Source: Macrothele yani
Taxonomy: Eukaryota; Arthropoda; Arachnida; Araneae; Macrothelidae
Length of the DNA stretch: 64,000 nt
Assembly (NCBI GenBank): GCA_039090855.1
Contig: CM076991.1
Location: 73,659,349-73,723,348, forward strand
Reading direction: 5' to 3'
In this document: positions 22,593 through 32,286 of the stretch, piece after piece
How positions within the stretch are numbered: position 1 is the stretch's first letter
How the letters are laid out: each line of letters begins with the position of its first letter
Notes under the pieces: model-generated
Seen by the model: only the letters and a program-made list of their open reading frames with translations
What the model was told of the DNA's origin: nothing
The model's database searches: none
Position numbers and translations under genes: made by a program

Positions 22593-23188
22593 GTTTTATA
22601 TATATATATATATTTATATATTCCCGCTTGGCCAGCGTGGTAAGTTTTGGCCAAACCCCTCCAAAATGAATCCACAACTTATATCTTGGCAATCAGTCTC
22701 CGGCAGCTGGAATGTACCTAGCCAAGGCAGCGGCCAGTGCGACAAGAAGGCAGAGGGTGCTAAGAATCACCGAAGGACCGGACTAGGCTGTCATCTGATG
22801 CTGACCTTGGCTACGTATAATGGACGCTCCCTATCTTCTGATTCAAGGCTCTTCGAATTGGAAGAGGAATTACAAAGGATCAAGTGGGACATCGTGGGGC
22901 TAAGTGAGGTAAGGAGAAAAGGAGAAGATCTCATCGAACTGAAAAGTGGACATCTCTTCTACTATCGTGGGACAGATACTGGCAGAACTAGTGGTGTTGG
23001 ATTTATAATAAACAAGAGACTGAAGGATAAAGTTGTAGAAGTTGAAAGTTCCTCTGACAGACCAGCACGACTCGTTATCCAACTCTCGAGAAGATACCAG
23101 GCTCAGATTATTCAAACTTATGCACCCACCACAAGTCATCCTGAAGAAGAAATTGAAGAATTTTATGATGAAATTCGTCATCTAAATA

Positions 23189-24598
23189 CACTGCTGGCCA
23201 CCCAAAATGTAACACCAAGAAGGATGTATCCAATTCAGCCTGAAATTCGCAGCATGCGTCGCCCGTGATAGGGCATGCAAACGATTAGCATTGCCGGGCA
23301 TATGCAAATCATGTGTGCCCGACACGCCACCGAGAAACATTATAAGAAGGGCGCACAGAAGGCGGGGTGTAAGTAGTGGAAGTGTGTTGAGCTGCAGGAC
23401 CTGTCCGTGGGAAGCTTCCTGATGCCTCGTCACAGAATACGGCAGTCATTCCAGCACGTTTCGGAGTTCGATAGAGGACGAATAGTGGCTTACCGCGACA
23501 GCGGTTTATCGTACCGAGACATCGGCGCCCGAGTGGGACGACATCCAGCCACAGTGAGGCGAGTATGGATTCGGTGGGTGCAGGAGGAACGGACGGACGG
23601 ACGTGAGCGATTTCCGCAGCCGCGGCACTCCACCGAACGAGAGGACCGGCATGTTGTGTTGCGGGCATTGGCGGCTCGCACCGCAATATCACGAACGTTA
23701 GCGCAGGAATTAGGGTGTGTTGCCCAACAACCTGTGTCAGCACGTACCGTTCGACGTCGTCTGCAGGAGCGGGGACTTGTCGCACGTCGCCCATTGCTCC
23801 GTTTACCTTTGACTTTACACCACCGGCGAGTGCGGCGGCAATGGGCCGTTGAACGCCGCACCTGGACTACGGAATGGCACGACATTGTCTTCTCCGACGA
23901 ATCCCGCTTCTGCCTTCAACGCCAAGACGGTCGGATCTGTGTGTGGCGGCACCGCGGCGAGAAACTGTATGACACCTGCATTATGCATCGCCATACCGGT
24001 CCGTCGCCTGGCGTTATGGTTTGGGGCGCAATTGCATATGACACCCGCACCCCTCTGGTGCGAATCGCCGGTACACTCAAGAGCCGCCGCTACATCTCCG
24101 ACGTTTTGGAGCCTGTAGTCTTCCCTTACCTTCCGGACCTGCCAGCGGCCACGTTTCAGCAGGACAATGCGCGCACGCACGTGGCACGCATCGTGCAACA
24201 ATTCTTCACGGCCCACCAGGTGTCACCGCTGCCGTGGCCCGCCTGCTCTCCCGATATGTCACCCATCGAATACGTCTGGTCGCTGATCGGCAACCGAGTG
24301 GACCGGCAAGCAACACCCGCGGCTACGCCTGATGAACTGTGGCAACGTGTGGAAGCAGCCTGGACCGACATATCCCAAGCCCACATCCAAAGCCTCTTTC
24401 ATTCGATGCCGCGGCGTGTAGCGGCCGTTATTGCCAGCCATGGGGGCCACACGAACTATTGATGTCTGCGTCTTCCGTAAGTCGCACGGGCCTGTAAGCG
24501 CAATCGTTTCATCTTTGCATCTGTTGTTATGTGTCCAGTAAATCTGGCTTTGCTATCTCGTGTCCATCTCGGTGTTGCATTTTGGGTGGCCAGCAGTG
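23189..24598 (+). mobile_element. Tc1-like transposon with uninterrupted transposase (CACTGCTGGCC family)
   Basis: Ends are CACTGCTGGCCACCCAAAAT on the left and, reverse complemented, the same 20 bases on the right, with similarity extending to about 35 bp. TA flanks at 23187-23188 and 24599-24600 are a true target duplication: intact RTE copies read AAATAATAAAGG at this point with a single TA. The element is 1410 bp, the normal size. GC content is clearly higher than in the host RTE. The good ends and open gene mark it as one of the youngest elements here. Confidence 0.96.
23407..24462 (+). CDS. Tc1-like DD34E transposase, complete
   Basis: 351 codons from the first ATG. The likely start is the second Met (residue 6, MPRHRIRQ at 23422), because relatives in the window open MPGHGRR, MPLRRRR and MPGRRQR; that gives 346 residues. 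A paired-like helix-turn-helix lies at about 20-60 (FDRGRIVAYRDSGLSYRDIG), a second basic DNA-binding region at about 75-130, and the RNase-H-like DDE core follows. The catalytic carboxylates are Asp164 (VFSDESRF), Asp253 (QQDNART) and Glu288 (SPIEYVW), with 34 residues between the last two. GVMVWGAI lies at 202-209, and the C-terminus ends GGHTNY as in its relatives. It would bind the inverted repeats in the nucleus and cut and paste the element at TA. No stop or frameshift is visible, so activity is possible but untested. Confidence 0.95.
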   Translation: MGSFLMPRHRIRQSFQHVSEFDRGRIVAYRDSGLSYRDIGARVGRHPATVRRVWIRWVQEERTDGRERFPQPRHSTEREDRHVVLRALAARTAISRTLAQELGCVAQQPVSARTVRRRLQERGLVARRPLLRLPLTLHHRRVRRQWAVERRTWTTEWHDIVFSDESRFCLQRQDGRICVWRHRGEKLYDTCIMHRHTGPSPGVMVWGAIAYDTRTPLVRIAGTLKSRRYISDVLEPVVFPYLPDLPAATFQQDNARTHVARIVQQFFTAHQVSPLPWPACSPDMSPIEYVWSLIGNRVDRQATPAATPDELWQRVEAAWTDISQAHIQSLFHSMPRRVAAVIASHGGHTNY

Positions 24599-24723
24599 TA
24601 ATAAAGGCAAGCAGCACTTGAAGATCATTATGTGAGATTTGAATGTGAGAATAAGGCAACGGCAACAGAACGAAACTTCAGTAGGTAAATTCAGTCACGG
24701 CAACAGAAACCTGCGTGGAAATA

Positions 24724-26158
24724 CACTGCCGGAAAGTGAAAAAAGAACACCAAGAAGGAGACGTCTGATACCAACGAAATTTATACAGCATAATAACGGA
24801 ATGCAGAGTATAACGTGATCAAAACATTATGGCAAAATACAGCTGAATTTGCTGGTAAACTGAAAAATAACATTTCCATGAAATATGGTTAGTACGAGGT
24901 TGAACAGCCATGAACTGCGTCACACTGTGCAATTCTGGCATGGAGTCTGTCGTACAGATGTTGGATGTAAGTTTGGGGTATTGAGTTCCAAGCATCCTCA
25001 ACCTGGACGCGTAAATCGGGGATGGTCGTGGCTGGCCGTGGAGACCGGATACGTCGATGTCCCATAAAATCCCACACGTGCTCAATGGGGGACAAATCCG
25101 GTGAACGTGCAGGCCTTGGAAGTTGTTTCACACCCTGAAGTGCATGTTGCGTTGCACGTGCCGTGTGTGGACGTGCGTTGTCTTGCTGGAAAACACCACG
25201 ATGGACCGACCTTACAAATGGCACAACAACGGGCTGAATGATGTTGTTGATGTATATAGGAAGTGCTGTTTAACGTACCCGGTACAAACACTAGTCGTGC
25301 ACGGGAGTGATAGCTGATCGCTCCCCACACCAGGAGACCAGGTGTAGACCCTGTGTGTCGCTGGCGGATGCAAGAATGGTGGAGACGCTCGCCTGTGCGT
25401 CTGCGAACACGCATACGGCCATCGGAGGCTCCCAGGCAGAATCTGCTTTCATCGCTGAACACGACAGATCGCCATTGCGTTCTCCAGTGCAGACGTTGGC
25501 GACACCACTGCAGTCGTTCCTGACGGTGGGCTGGAGTCAGAGGTACACATGCCAGAGGCACACGTGCACGTAGTCCTGCATCCAGTAGACGGTTGCGGAT
25601 TGTTCGCACAGTCACCTCAGGTGCAACGGCAGCTCGGATTTGCGTCGCAGTGGATGTTCTGCTTGACAACGCCGCTCTTCTTATGCGTCGATCGGTCCAC
25701 CCATCAGTACGTCTGTGACTCCTGGTTCCACGTCTTCTCGTGTGGGAATGTTCCTCGGACCATCTACGCCACCATCGTACCACCACCGATACTTTCCGTC
25801 CAATTCTTTTCGCAATACGACGATACGACCACCCGGCCTCGCGGAGTCCGACTAGACAACCTCGCTCAAAGTCCGATAACTGCTGAAATCGTACACGTCT
25901 TCCATGTCCAGGCATTGCAGCTTCTTCAGGGTCTTTGCACGTGTCCGTAAGCCGACGACTGATTACATTCCATTCGCCGCACTCCTTAAATACCACCGAC
26001 CATAATTTGCATATTATGCCGTGCTGTGGCGTAAGCGCTCACCCGTTGGTCCCGAAATTAGCATTACACCTACGTAAACGCGACCCCATCAACATATGTA
26101 AATTTCATGAACGTCCGCCAATTCCTTCTTGGTGTTCTTTTTTCACTTTCCGCCAGTG
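24724..26158 (-). mobile_element. Tc1-like transposon, nested in RTE copy 3 (CACTGCCGGAAAG family)
   Basis: The left end is CACTGCCGGAAAGTGAAAAA; the right end, reverse complemented, is CACTGGCGGAAAGTGAAAAA; both continue AGAACACCAAGAAGG. TA occurs on both sides (24722-24723 and 26159-26160), while undamaged RTE copies read GGAAATACTCTCG with one TA. Length 1435 bp. Its transposase is on the minus strand and carries a frameshift. Confidence 0.96.
24889..25915 (-). pseudogene. Tc1-like transposase with one frameshift
   Basis: The gene starts at MPGHGRRVRFQQLSDFERG (25915); an upstream in-frame ATG at 25996 is less likely, given the family start. The helix-turn-helix (REAGWSYRRIAKRIGRKVSV), the hinge, the first catalytic block VVFSDESRFCLGASDGRMRV and PGLLVWGAISYHSRA are in one frame. 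A frameshift near 25230 breaks the gene just before the second catalytic block; the other frame then supplies VFQQDNARPHTARATQHAL, SPDLSPIEHVWDFMGHRRI and the terminal HGCSTSY. All three catalytic residues of DD34E are present, so the single indel is the only obvious lesion. Confidence 0.93.
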
Positions 26159-28676
26159 TACTCTCGTAGATTTTGCAGAAGCAGAAGAGTTTTTTGTCAT
26201 GAAAGACTGTAGTGTGCTAAACAAGTTCAACACAGATAGTGACCGTAGAATGGTATGGCGTAAGATGCACCTCAACGCTAAACTCGAGCGTGGCAAGCTC
26301 ATAAAGCAAGCAAAGTGTATTGACATGACCAACCTCAAAAAACATCATAATGCCTTCAATTTGGAACTGAGGAACAGATTCTCTGCTCTAAAAGGTCTAA
26401 CGTCGGAAGAAGTGGACATCTCTGAAGTTAACAGAAAAGTAACCAAAGCTCTTATGGAAACAGCAACAAAATTAGCTGGGTCTAAGAACAAGTTGCATGT
26501 GAACAAATTATCAGGAAAAACCAAAATGTCGAAGCAAAAAAGAAGAGAGATGAGGACAACTAAAGAAGATGTGACTTCCAAAGTGGAATATATAGAGCTG
26601 TGCAAGACAGTACGAAAAAGTATCACTGAAGACGTAAGGAAATTCAACTGTGAACTAGTGAGGAAAGCAATTGAAAACAACCAAAGCCTAAAGATAGCAA
26701 AGGGACATCTCAGTAAGGGAAGAAAACAGATTATGGCACTGAGAAAAGAGGATGGTTCTGTAACAAGAAATAGAGGCGAAATTTTGACAAGAGTGAAAGA
26801 TTTCTACTCCAAGTTATATGAAAGGGATAATACATGTACTCCAGACATCATGAAAGGTATCAGTACCAGAGTTCTTCCAGTCCTCCCAGCAGAAGTTGCA
26901 CATGCAATCAAGAACATGAAGCGGGGGAAAGCTCCAGGAGAAGATGGAATTACTGTAGACATCATACAAGAAGCAAGTGGAGAAATCGAAACAGTACTCG
27001 CCCAAATTTTCACTCGATGTCTTAATGAAGGGAAGATTCCTGATGATTGGAACAATGCTACAATGATCCTGCTACATAAAAAAGTTGACATTGAGGATCT
27101 CAGGAACTACAGACCTATCAGCCTGCTATCAGTGGTTTATAAAATCTTCACTAAATTTCTTTCACACCGTTTGAAGGTAACGCTGGACATGGCTCAACCG
27201 AGAGAACAAGCTGGATTCAGGAGTGGCTACAGCACAATAGATCATATCCACGTACCGAGAAAACTAATTGAAAGAGCGAGGGAATATGAACTTATGAACT
27301 TCCATTATGCATGGCTTTTATCGATTATGAAAAGGCCTTTGATTCAGTGAAACCATCAGAAGTTACAATGGCTTTGAAGTCCTGCGGTATTGAAGATGCA
27401 TACATTAATATCATTAATAACATCTATGAAAATGCAAGTGCAAAGATTCGGCTATTTGAGAATACAGCACCCATAAAATTTGGAAAGGGAGTGAAACAAG
27501 GTGACACTATATCTCCCATTGGAAAATGTCTTTGAATCACTGAACTGGGAAAACAGAGGGATAAAGATTAATGGATTTATCTAACTCACCTTCGTTTTGC
27601 TGATGACGTAGTCATTTTTGCAACTACCCCATCAGAGCTGCAGAGTTATGACCCAGGAACATGCTGAAAAGAGTAAAGAAGTCGGAATAAAAATGAACTT
27701 TCAGAAGACAAAAGCGATGTACAATGCTTTTACAAAAAATGAAGATTTATCGATTGATGGGGAAAAGCTGGAGATAATAAATACCTACATTTATCTTGGA
27801 CAGCAGATATCAAGTGAGGGTCACATTGATGACGAAATTAATCGGCGTATAAAACTTACCTGGAGAACGTTTCGAAGAAACAGTATAATTTTCAAGAGCA
27901 ATATGCCATTATGTCTTAAAAGAAAAGTGTTTGATCAATGCATTCTTCCAGTGCTTACATATGGTGCACAGACGTGGAGCTTAACTAAAAGAGACATACA
28001 AAGACTACAGATAACTCAAAGAGTCATGAAGAGATTCAGGCTTGGTGTAACCAGAAGAGATAAGAAAAGGAACTCGTGGATCCGAAAAATGACAAGAGTG
28101 GAAGACATCATGAGCAGAGTAAAATTCCTGAAATGGCAATGGTATTGGTATTGGTAACTGTGGGTACCATAGTGGTACCCAGTTTATTGCTATAACGAAA
28201 TACTGACATAAGAGATTCATTAAAAGCTGCAGTACAGAAAACAACAGTGCGGAAAGTCAGTATATTCACGATGCAGCACAACGTTACACAGAAAGGAAAT
28301 GAATATGCACACGAACAATGAATGGCCTAACGGCATGTCAAACACTATAACACATGTGCATAAATGCATGAAATGTACTATGCTATAATAAATCAACCGA
28401 ACGGAACTGAAATGTGGTTAGAGCGCAAAACAACATTGAGTACCTCAGCAACTTTATAAAAATAACAAAGGTAACAAACGTACCACTATAATAATCCGCG
28501 ATAGAGGAAAGCACTAACACAGCAAACACTCACAATTATAGGTCATTTAAAAAACAGGCACAAATTCAGGAAACAACAGATAAGATAATGATACTGAGAT
28601 AATGAGGAGATCACACAAGTGACGAGACCGATTATGTGTGAAAACACAGCAAAAACACGCAATTATCGCAACTTTT

Positions 28677-28765
28677 AAAATAAAGCAAATTTACAATACA
28701 TTTAATAAAGCAAATAAAGCAAATTTACACACAAATAAAGCAAATATACAATACATTACTTGTGA
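28677..28765. repeat. short imperfect tandem repeat in the ORF1 element 3' region
   Basis: AAATAAAGCAAATTTACA-type units recur about four times with small differences. They lie in the non-coding part of the ORF1-only element. Confidence 0.8.
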
Positions 28766-28898
28766 ATCACAGTAAAAACACACAATGAAAACATCAGAAT
28801 CAACATGCACTAAGTCTGCAAAACCAGGGCAACTGCGAATGGGTTCGCAAATTCTCTAGCATTGAGAGAACAAAAAGTAATCGGTGTGAGGAAGAGAG

Positions 28899-30860
28899 CT
28901 AAAGGTCATCGGTGAAAGGATAGAAGGTATCACATATATGCTTTTCAACGAGCTCCTTAAAGGAGGCGAGACGGCGCGTGTAACGTCTCAAAAAAGTCTG
29001 ATACCGAGGATCGGTGGCACACAGAGATTTAAAAAGTGACACATAAGCTTCGAATTGCGTTACCGCTGCATACAGGTCCAGATCAGGTGAGTGAAGGAAT
29101 TCTTCAGAACCAACGATCGTACGTGCAGGTTGAAAAAGACGTAAAAGTTGCTGTCTGGACAGTGGTCCAGAAACTGGAGGAAACGTATCAACGGCCTGTA
29201 GAACCTCAGCGTCAGAGAGAGGATTGACAGGACCTGAGCGGAGAAGCATACTGTTTGAAGAATCATCAGGTGGAGAAACACCGGAACCGGAAACCTCGGG
29301 AACACTAGATGAATCCTCAGAATGTGGCACAGAAAGTTGTTTAAACTTTTTCTGTTTCACAGCGCCTTTGAAAGTTCCAATCCGCTTCGAAGAAGAAGCT
29401 GAGGCGGATGTATCCATTAGTGGATCAGGCTCACCTCCCAAGTCAGGAGACGAGGAAACGACCGTCGCCGAAGAAGCAGTACGTAGCTGAGCTGCCTTAG
29501 TGGAGACTGGTACAACAGCCGAGGCTTCAGGAAGATGTTTCAACAAGGGTATGGTAGACAAGGTTGTAAACGGAGATCCGATATCCGAGAGGCTAGGAGA
29601 AAAGCCAGACGGCCGATCTGCCAAACCACCACTCAACACACCCGGATCGGAACACTCCGCTGTAGACACATCTGTAGTCGAAGACAACTCTGTTAATCTT
29701 GAAATTGGATGCCCAATCGTACGGGTCGGGAGAGGAGGAAAGGCAGCATTGTCCGTGACGGAAATGTTCGTCTGACGGAGAAACGAAGAATTCGCGTCAG
29801 GCAAACTACTGGTAGTGGGGATAGTAGAAAGACCAATGTGGTCAGCAGTGGGATGCGAACTTGATGAACGTCCACATCGAACGCGGTCACAGGAGGCAGT
29901 GGTGTGATTCTGTGTTAAACAGTGTGTACAATAGTGAGCAGTGAAAATCTTGAAACTGTACGTTCGTGCGCCAATTTCAACAGTAGCTTCTGTAGGGCAA
30001 TCCGCCAAGGCTTTCTCAGTGGGAAAGACGACCAATAACTGACGGCGAGGTCCGGTAGCATGTGCAAATCGAGTTCCGCGGGGAGCGTCAGAGAGGCGAC
30101 GGACCTTGCCAACAATTTTACAAACATGACTGACAAGGAGAGGAAGTGCAGTATCAGGTACTTCCTGTGGAACAGGATAGAACGTGATGTTCACCGGTCG
30201 CTTGGAAAGAGGCGACGGGATGAGATGGTTTGTCCCAATCGAAAATCCGTTTGCAAGAAAAAAGTCAGCATCCTCCTTGTGATTGAACTGTACCGAAATA
30301 CCCCGAGAAGTACGGGAAATTCCTGCAATGGACGCAGACAACACATGTCCAGAGAGGGCTTCCATGTAGCGTGGCAATGAAGTATTTGGTAAAGCATGAA
30401 AGAGCACACCTCTATCCAGGAGGTTATGGAACTCACGGCCAATCTGCGAATTGTCATCTATCGTTACCTTCACCTTGTGGTTGGATACCTGAATAATAGG
30501 TGTTGCTTGCAAAAGACCATCTGGTGGAGAGGAATCGGACGTAGAAGTAGCGCCTCGTTGCACTTTAGAGGCAAATGACATCCTCGGAAGAGAAGTCTGT
30601 TCGGATCCGGCAAGCACAGAAGGCTGTGAGGGAAGAGAAGCACAGGCCGAAGGCAAGGCAGTAAAATCAGTAGTACCCAGGGAGGGCACCGAGGCAGATG
30701 CAGGAGCTGAAGAAGAAAGCGCAGCGAAGTCCAGTGAAGGCACCGGTGCAGGAGTACTAGAAAGCTGGGAAGGCATCTGAGCAGACACATCTGAGGACGA
30801 GAGTATGTTAACTTCCATGGACGTGGGAAGTGTGACGTGACGTGCATCCGCCACGCCCAT
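28899..30860 (-). CDS. gag-like ORF1 protein of a non-LTR element
   Basis: 653 codons without interruption. Residues 1-120 are low complexity and Ser/Pro/Ala rich. Residues about 150-300 have the spacing and alternation of an RNA-recognition-type fold (ISVQFNHKEDADFFL, PVNITFYPVPQEV, QLLVVFPTEKALADCP). Residues 311-324 form a CCHC knuckle: C-x2-C-x4-H-x4-C in YCTHCLTQNHTTASC. A second incomplete Cys/His cluster follows at 324-340. A Ser-rich stretch leads to a conserved-looking C-terminus (YQTFLRRYTRRLASFKELVE). ORF1 proteins of this type bind the element RNA and form the ribonucleoprotein. The reading stays open upstream of the first ATG toward 30885, so the true N-terminus may be missing. 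The clade cannot be assigned by eye. Confidence 0.75.
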   Translation of the reverse strand: MGVADARHVTLPTSMEVNILSSSDVSAQMPSQLSSTPAPVPSLDFAALSSSAPASASVPSLGTTDFTALPSACASLPSQPSVLAGSEQTSLPRMSFASKVQRGATSTSDSSPPDGLLQATPIIQVSNHKVKVTIDDNSQIGREFHNLLDRGVLFHALPNTSLPRYMEALSGHVLSASIAGISRTSRGISVQFNHKEDADFFLANGFSIGTNHLIPSPLSKRPVNITFYPVPQEVPDTALPLLVSHVCKIVGKVRRLSDAPRGTRFAHATGPRRQLLVVFPTEKALADCPTEATVEIGARTYSFKIFTAHYCTHCLTQNHTTASCDRVRCGRSSSSHPTADHIGLSTIPTTSSLPDANSSFLRQTNISVTDNAAFPPLPTRTIGHPISRLTELSSTTDVSTAECSDPGVLSGGLADRPSGFSPSLSDIGSPFTTLSTIPLLKHLPEASAVVPVSTKAAQLRTASSATVVSSSPDLGGEPDPLMDTSASASSSKRIGTFKGAVKQKKFKQLSVPHSEDSSSVPEVSGSGVSPPDDSSNSMLLRSGPVNPLSDAEVLQAVDTFPPVSGPLSRQQLLRLFQPARTIVGSEEFLHSPDLDLYAAVTQFEAYVSLFKSLCATDPRYQTFLRRYTRRLASFKELVEKHICDTFYPFTDDL

Positions 30861-30885
30861 AGATGATAAGGAAATACCGGAAGCC

Positions 30886-31931
30886 GTTGCATAAGAGGTA
30901 AGCTCTCTTCATTGTCTTTGGGTTTTAGGTTTTCCAAGTTCAATGTTTGTACTTCTTGTATTTTTTTCTCTGTTTTTTTTGCTTTTTAGCATTTAGGCAC
31001 TGGCAAGTCTGTTAACTTTTTTGCGGATTTTAACTCTTTCTTTTCTTGGTAACTTTGCGCGTTTTTTAGGAAACTTAGGCCAAGCAGCTGGCCATTCATA
31101 GTTCTTGTACTTTGCGCTGTGTTTTCAAAGTAGTTAAGTTCTTAATAACTACTTAATTTTGCACTTAAAGCACTTCTGAAATACTTTGTACATATTGCAA
31201 CTAATTGTTTATGTCGTATAACCTTCACAAAGCATTTCTTTAGTTAATTATTGTCTTTAATTTATACTCGTTTTTGTGTTGTCAGAAGTTGTGGAGTAGG
31301 GGGTTTTAGAATCAAGTTTTTCTTTCAAGAATCTGAGTTTTAAATAATTAATATTTCCTTTTTTAATTGCAATGTAAGAATTTGGAATACTTTTGCATTG
31401 CTTTTCAGGTTTAAATTCTCTCTCAGGCGAACTTGGCATTTCGTTATTGCTGAACATTATTTCTAATTATTATGTCACTCTCACAACTTGAGTTTACTAT
31501 AATCTTCTTCTTTCTGTTTAATAGTAACAGATGAAGAGCATGGGTCGGGCCAGGAAAGTTATGGATGCAAGCTAAATTGTTAACTAAAGCTAGGTCATAC
31601 AACTCTGCGGAGGTCATGACATATATATATATATTTTTTTATATAAATATATATATTTTTTAAAAATTTTTGGTGGGCTTATTACTTGCATCTATGGCTT
31701 TGCAGAAACCCATTTCCAACTAGGTCTTTGTGGAAGTGAGAAAATGCAGAGTTTTTTGCTGGTCCTTGATAAAGCCAAGGCTCAGTATTCTCGAAACTTT
31801 CTACATTCAGTTGTTTTATTTTATATTTTATTTTTATTTTTTTACTCACACCGGTAGATACATAACTTTTTCTATGTTGTACTTGGTATGAGTCAAAAAA
31901 TTTTTTTGCTTCGGTCTCTTCTTAATAGAAT
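30886..31931 (+). repeat. Penelope pseudo-LTR, left copy
   Basis: Starts GTTGCATAAGAGGTAAGCTC and ends near CTTCTTAATAGAAT. It differs from the right copy by only a handful of substitutions and small indels, about 1 percent by eye. It contains a (TA)n tract near 31620 and CTTGATAAAGCCAAGGCTCA near 31765 followed by CGAAAC, which is reminiscent of a degraded hammerhead core. No gene lies inside; the 66-codon minus-strand frame also recurs in the right copy by virtue of the duplication. Confidence 0.93.
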
Positions 31932-32286
31932 GTGAATTCTGAATTTTCATAACTGCTGCGTTGCGAGTTTTGATCTTCAGGTTATTTTGCAACTTTCGTT
32001 TTAAATTCAAAAGTTTTTCCTTTGTTTTCAGCTTTGCTCTTCAGTAACTAAGTTCAATTTACTATTTAGCAGCTTATGCGCAAATTCTAGTTGAAATGTT
32101 TTATTATGTTTTATTATGTTTTATTATTTTTTATTATTATTTATTTTTTTCATTCTTTATTTATTTACAATTCACTCTTATTTTTATTTTTAATTTTTAT
32201 TTTACAGTGTTTTGGCTACTGCCTTTTTGGAGTGTAGTTTATACTCGAGTTTTGGTATTTTCTTGGACTGCTTATTTCTAAAAAGT
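31932..32286 (+). promoter_or_regulatory. Penelope leader between left repeat and coding region
   Basis: A strongly T-rich stretch with no convincing frame until about 32287. It is unique to the body of this element and absent after the right repeat. It probably represents leader sequence, but no specific signal is identified. Confidence 0.4.

Larger units (their letters stand above)
22622..28142 (+). mobile_element. RTE retrotransposon copy 3, interrupted by two Tc1 insertions
   Basis: RTE sequence is present at 22622-23188, 24599-24721 and 26159-28142, and the three pieces are contiguous in the family sequence. The 5' end is truncated within the leader (CCCGCTTGGCCAGCGTGG) and abuts a (TA)n tract. 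The 3' end is lost at 28142, where a different element begins in the middle of the LKWQWAGHT codons. Two Tc1 elements sit at TA sites inside. Target duplications can be read directly because other RTE copies show the unoccupied sites. Confidence 0.93.
22660..28142 (+). pseudogene. RTE endonuclease/reverse transcriptase, copy 3, split and decayed
   Basis: The first segment (to 23188) encodes LATYNGRSLSSDSRLFELEE through YAPTTSH and the start of RHLN. The middle segment (24601-24721) holds a stop-containing remnant of the GDFNAKIG region, where TGTGAGATTTGAATGTGAGA replaces it. The last segment (26161-28142) resumes at VDFAEAEEFFVMKDCS, having lost about 110 bp that encode the KWTWRHP...SEIDFI blocks of the endonuclease. 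It then runs through GKAPGEDGIT and NYRPISLLSVVYKIFTK. A 7-bp duplication near 27295 shifts the frame before FIDYEKAFD, about 25 bp are missing near 27520, and FADDVVIFA at 27595 is out of frame. The C-terminus is cut off. Confidence 0.92.
28143..30885 (-). mobile_element. LINE-like element carrying ORF1 only
   Basis: On the minus strand the element runs from about 30885 to 28143. It consists of a long gag-like ORF, then about 750 bp of AT-rich non-coding sequence, and ends with CAATAAACTGGGTACCACTA and a terminal run of ATACCA units (TTGGTA on the plus strand). A short terminal microsatellite is typical of the 3' end of several non-LTR clades. No endonuclease or reverse-transcriptase motif is visible on either strand. 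The 3' end interrupts RTE copy 3, so it is younger than that copy. The 5' end abuts the first Penelope repeat and may be truncated there. Confidence 0.7.

Noticed and set aside
23490..24216. Long minus-strand frames opposite the intact Tc1 transposase
   Set aside because: GC-rich antisense shadows of a clear DD34E gene.
25935..26160. N-terminal extension of the 471-codon frame before the RTE segment
   Set aside because: This part is the end of the nested Tc1; the frame reads through the junction by chance.
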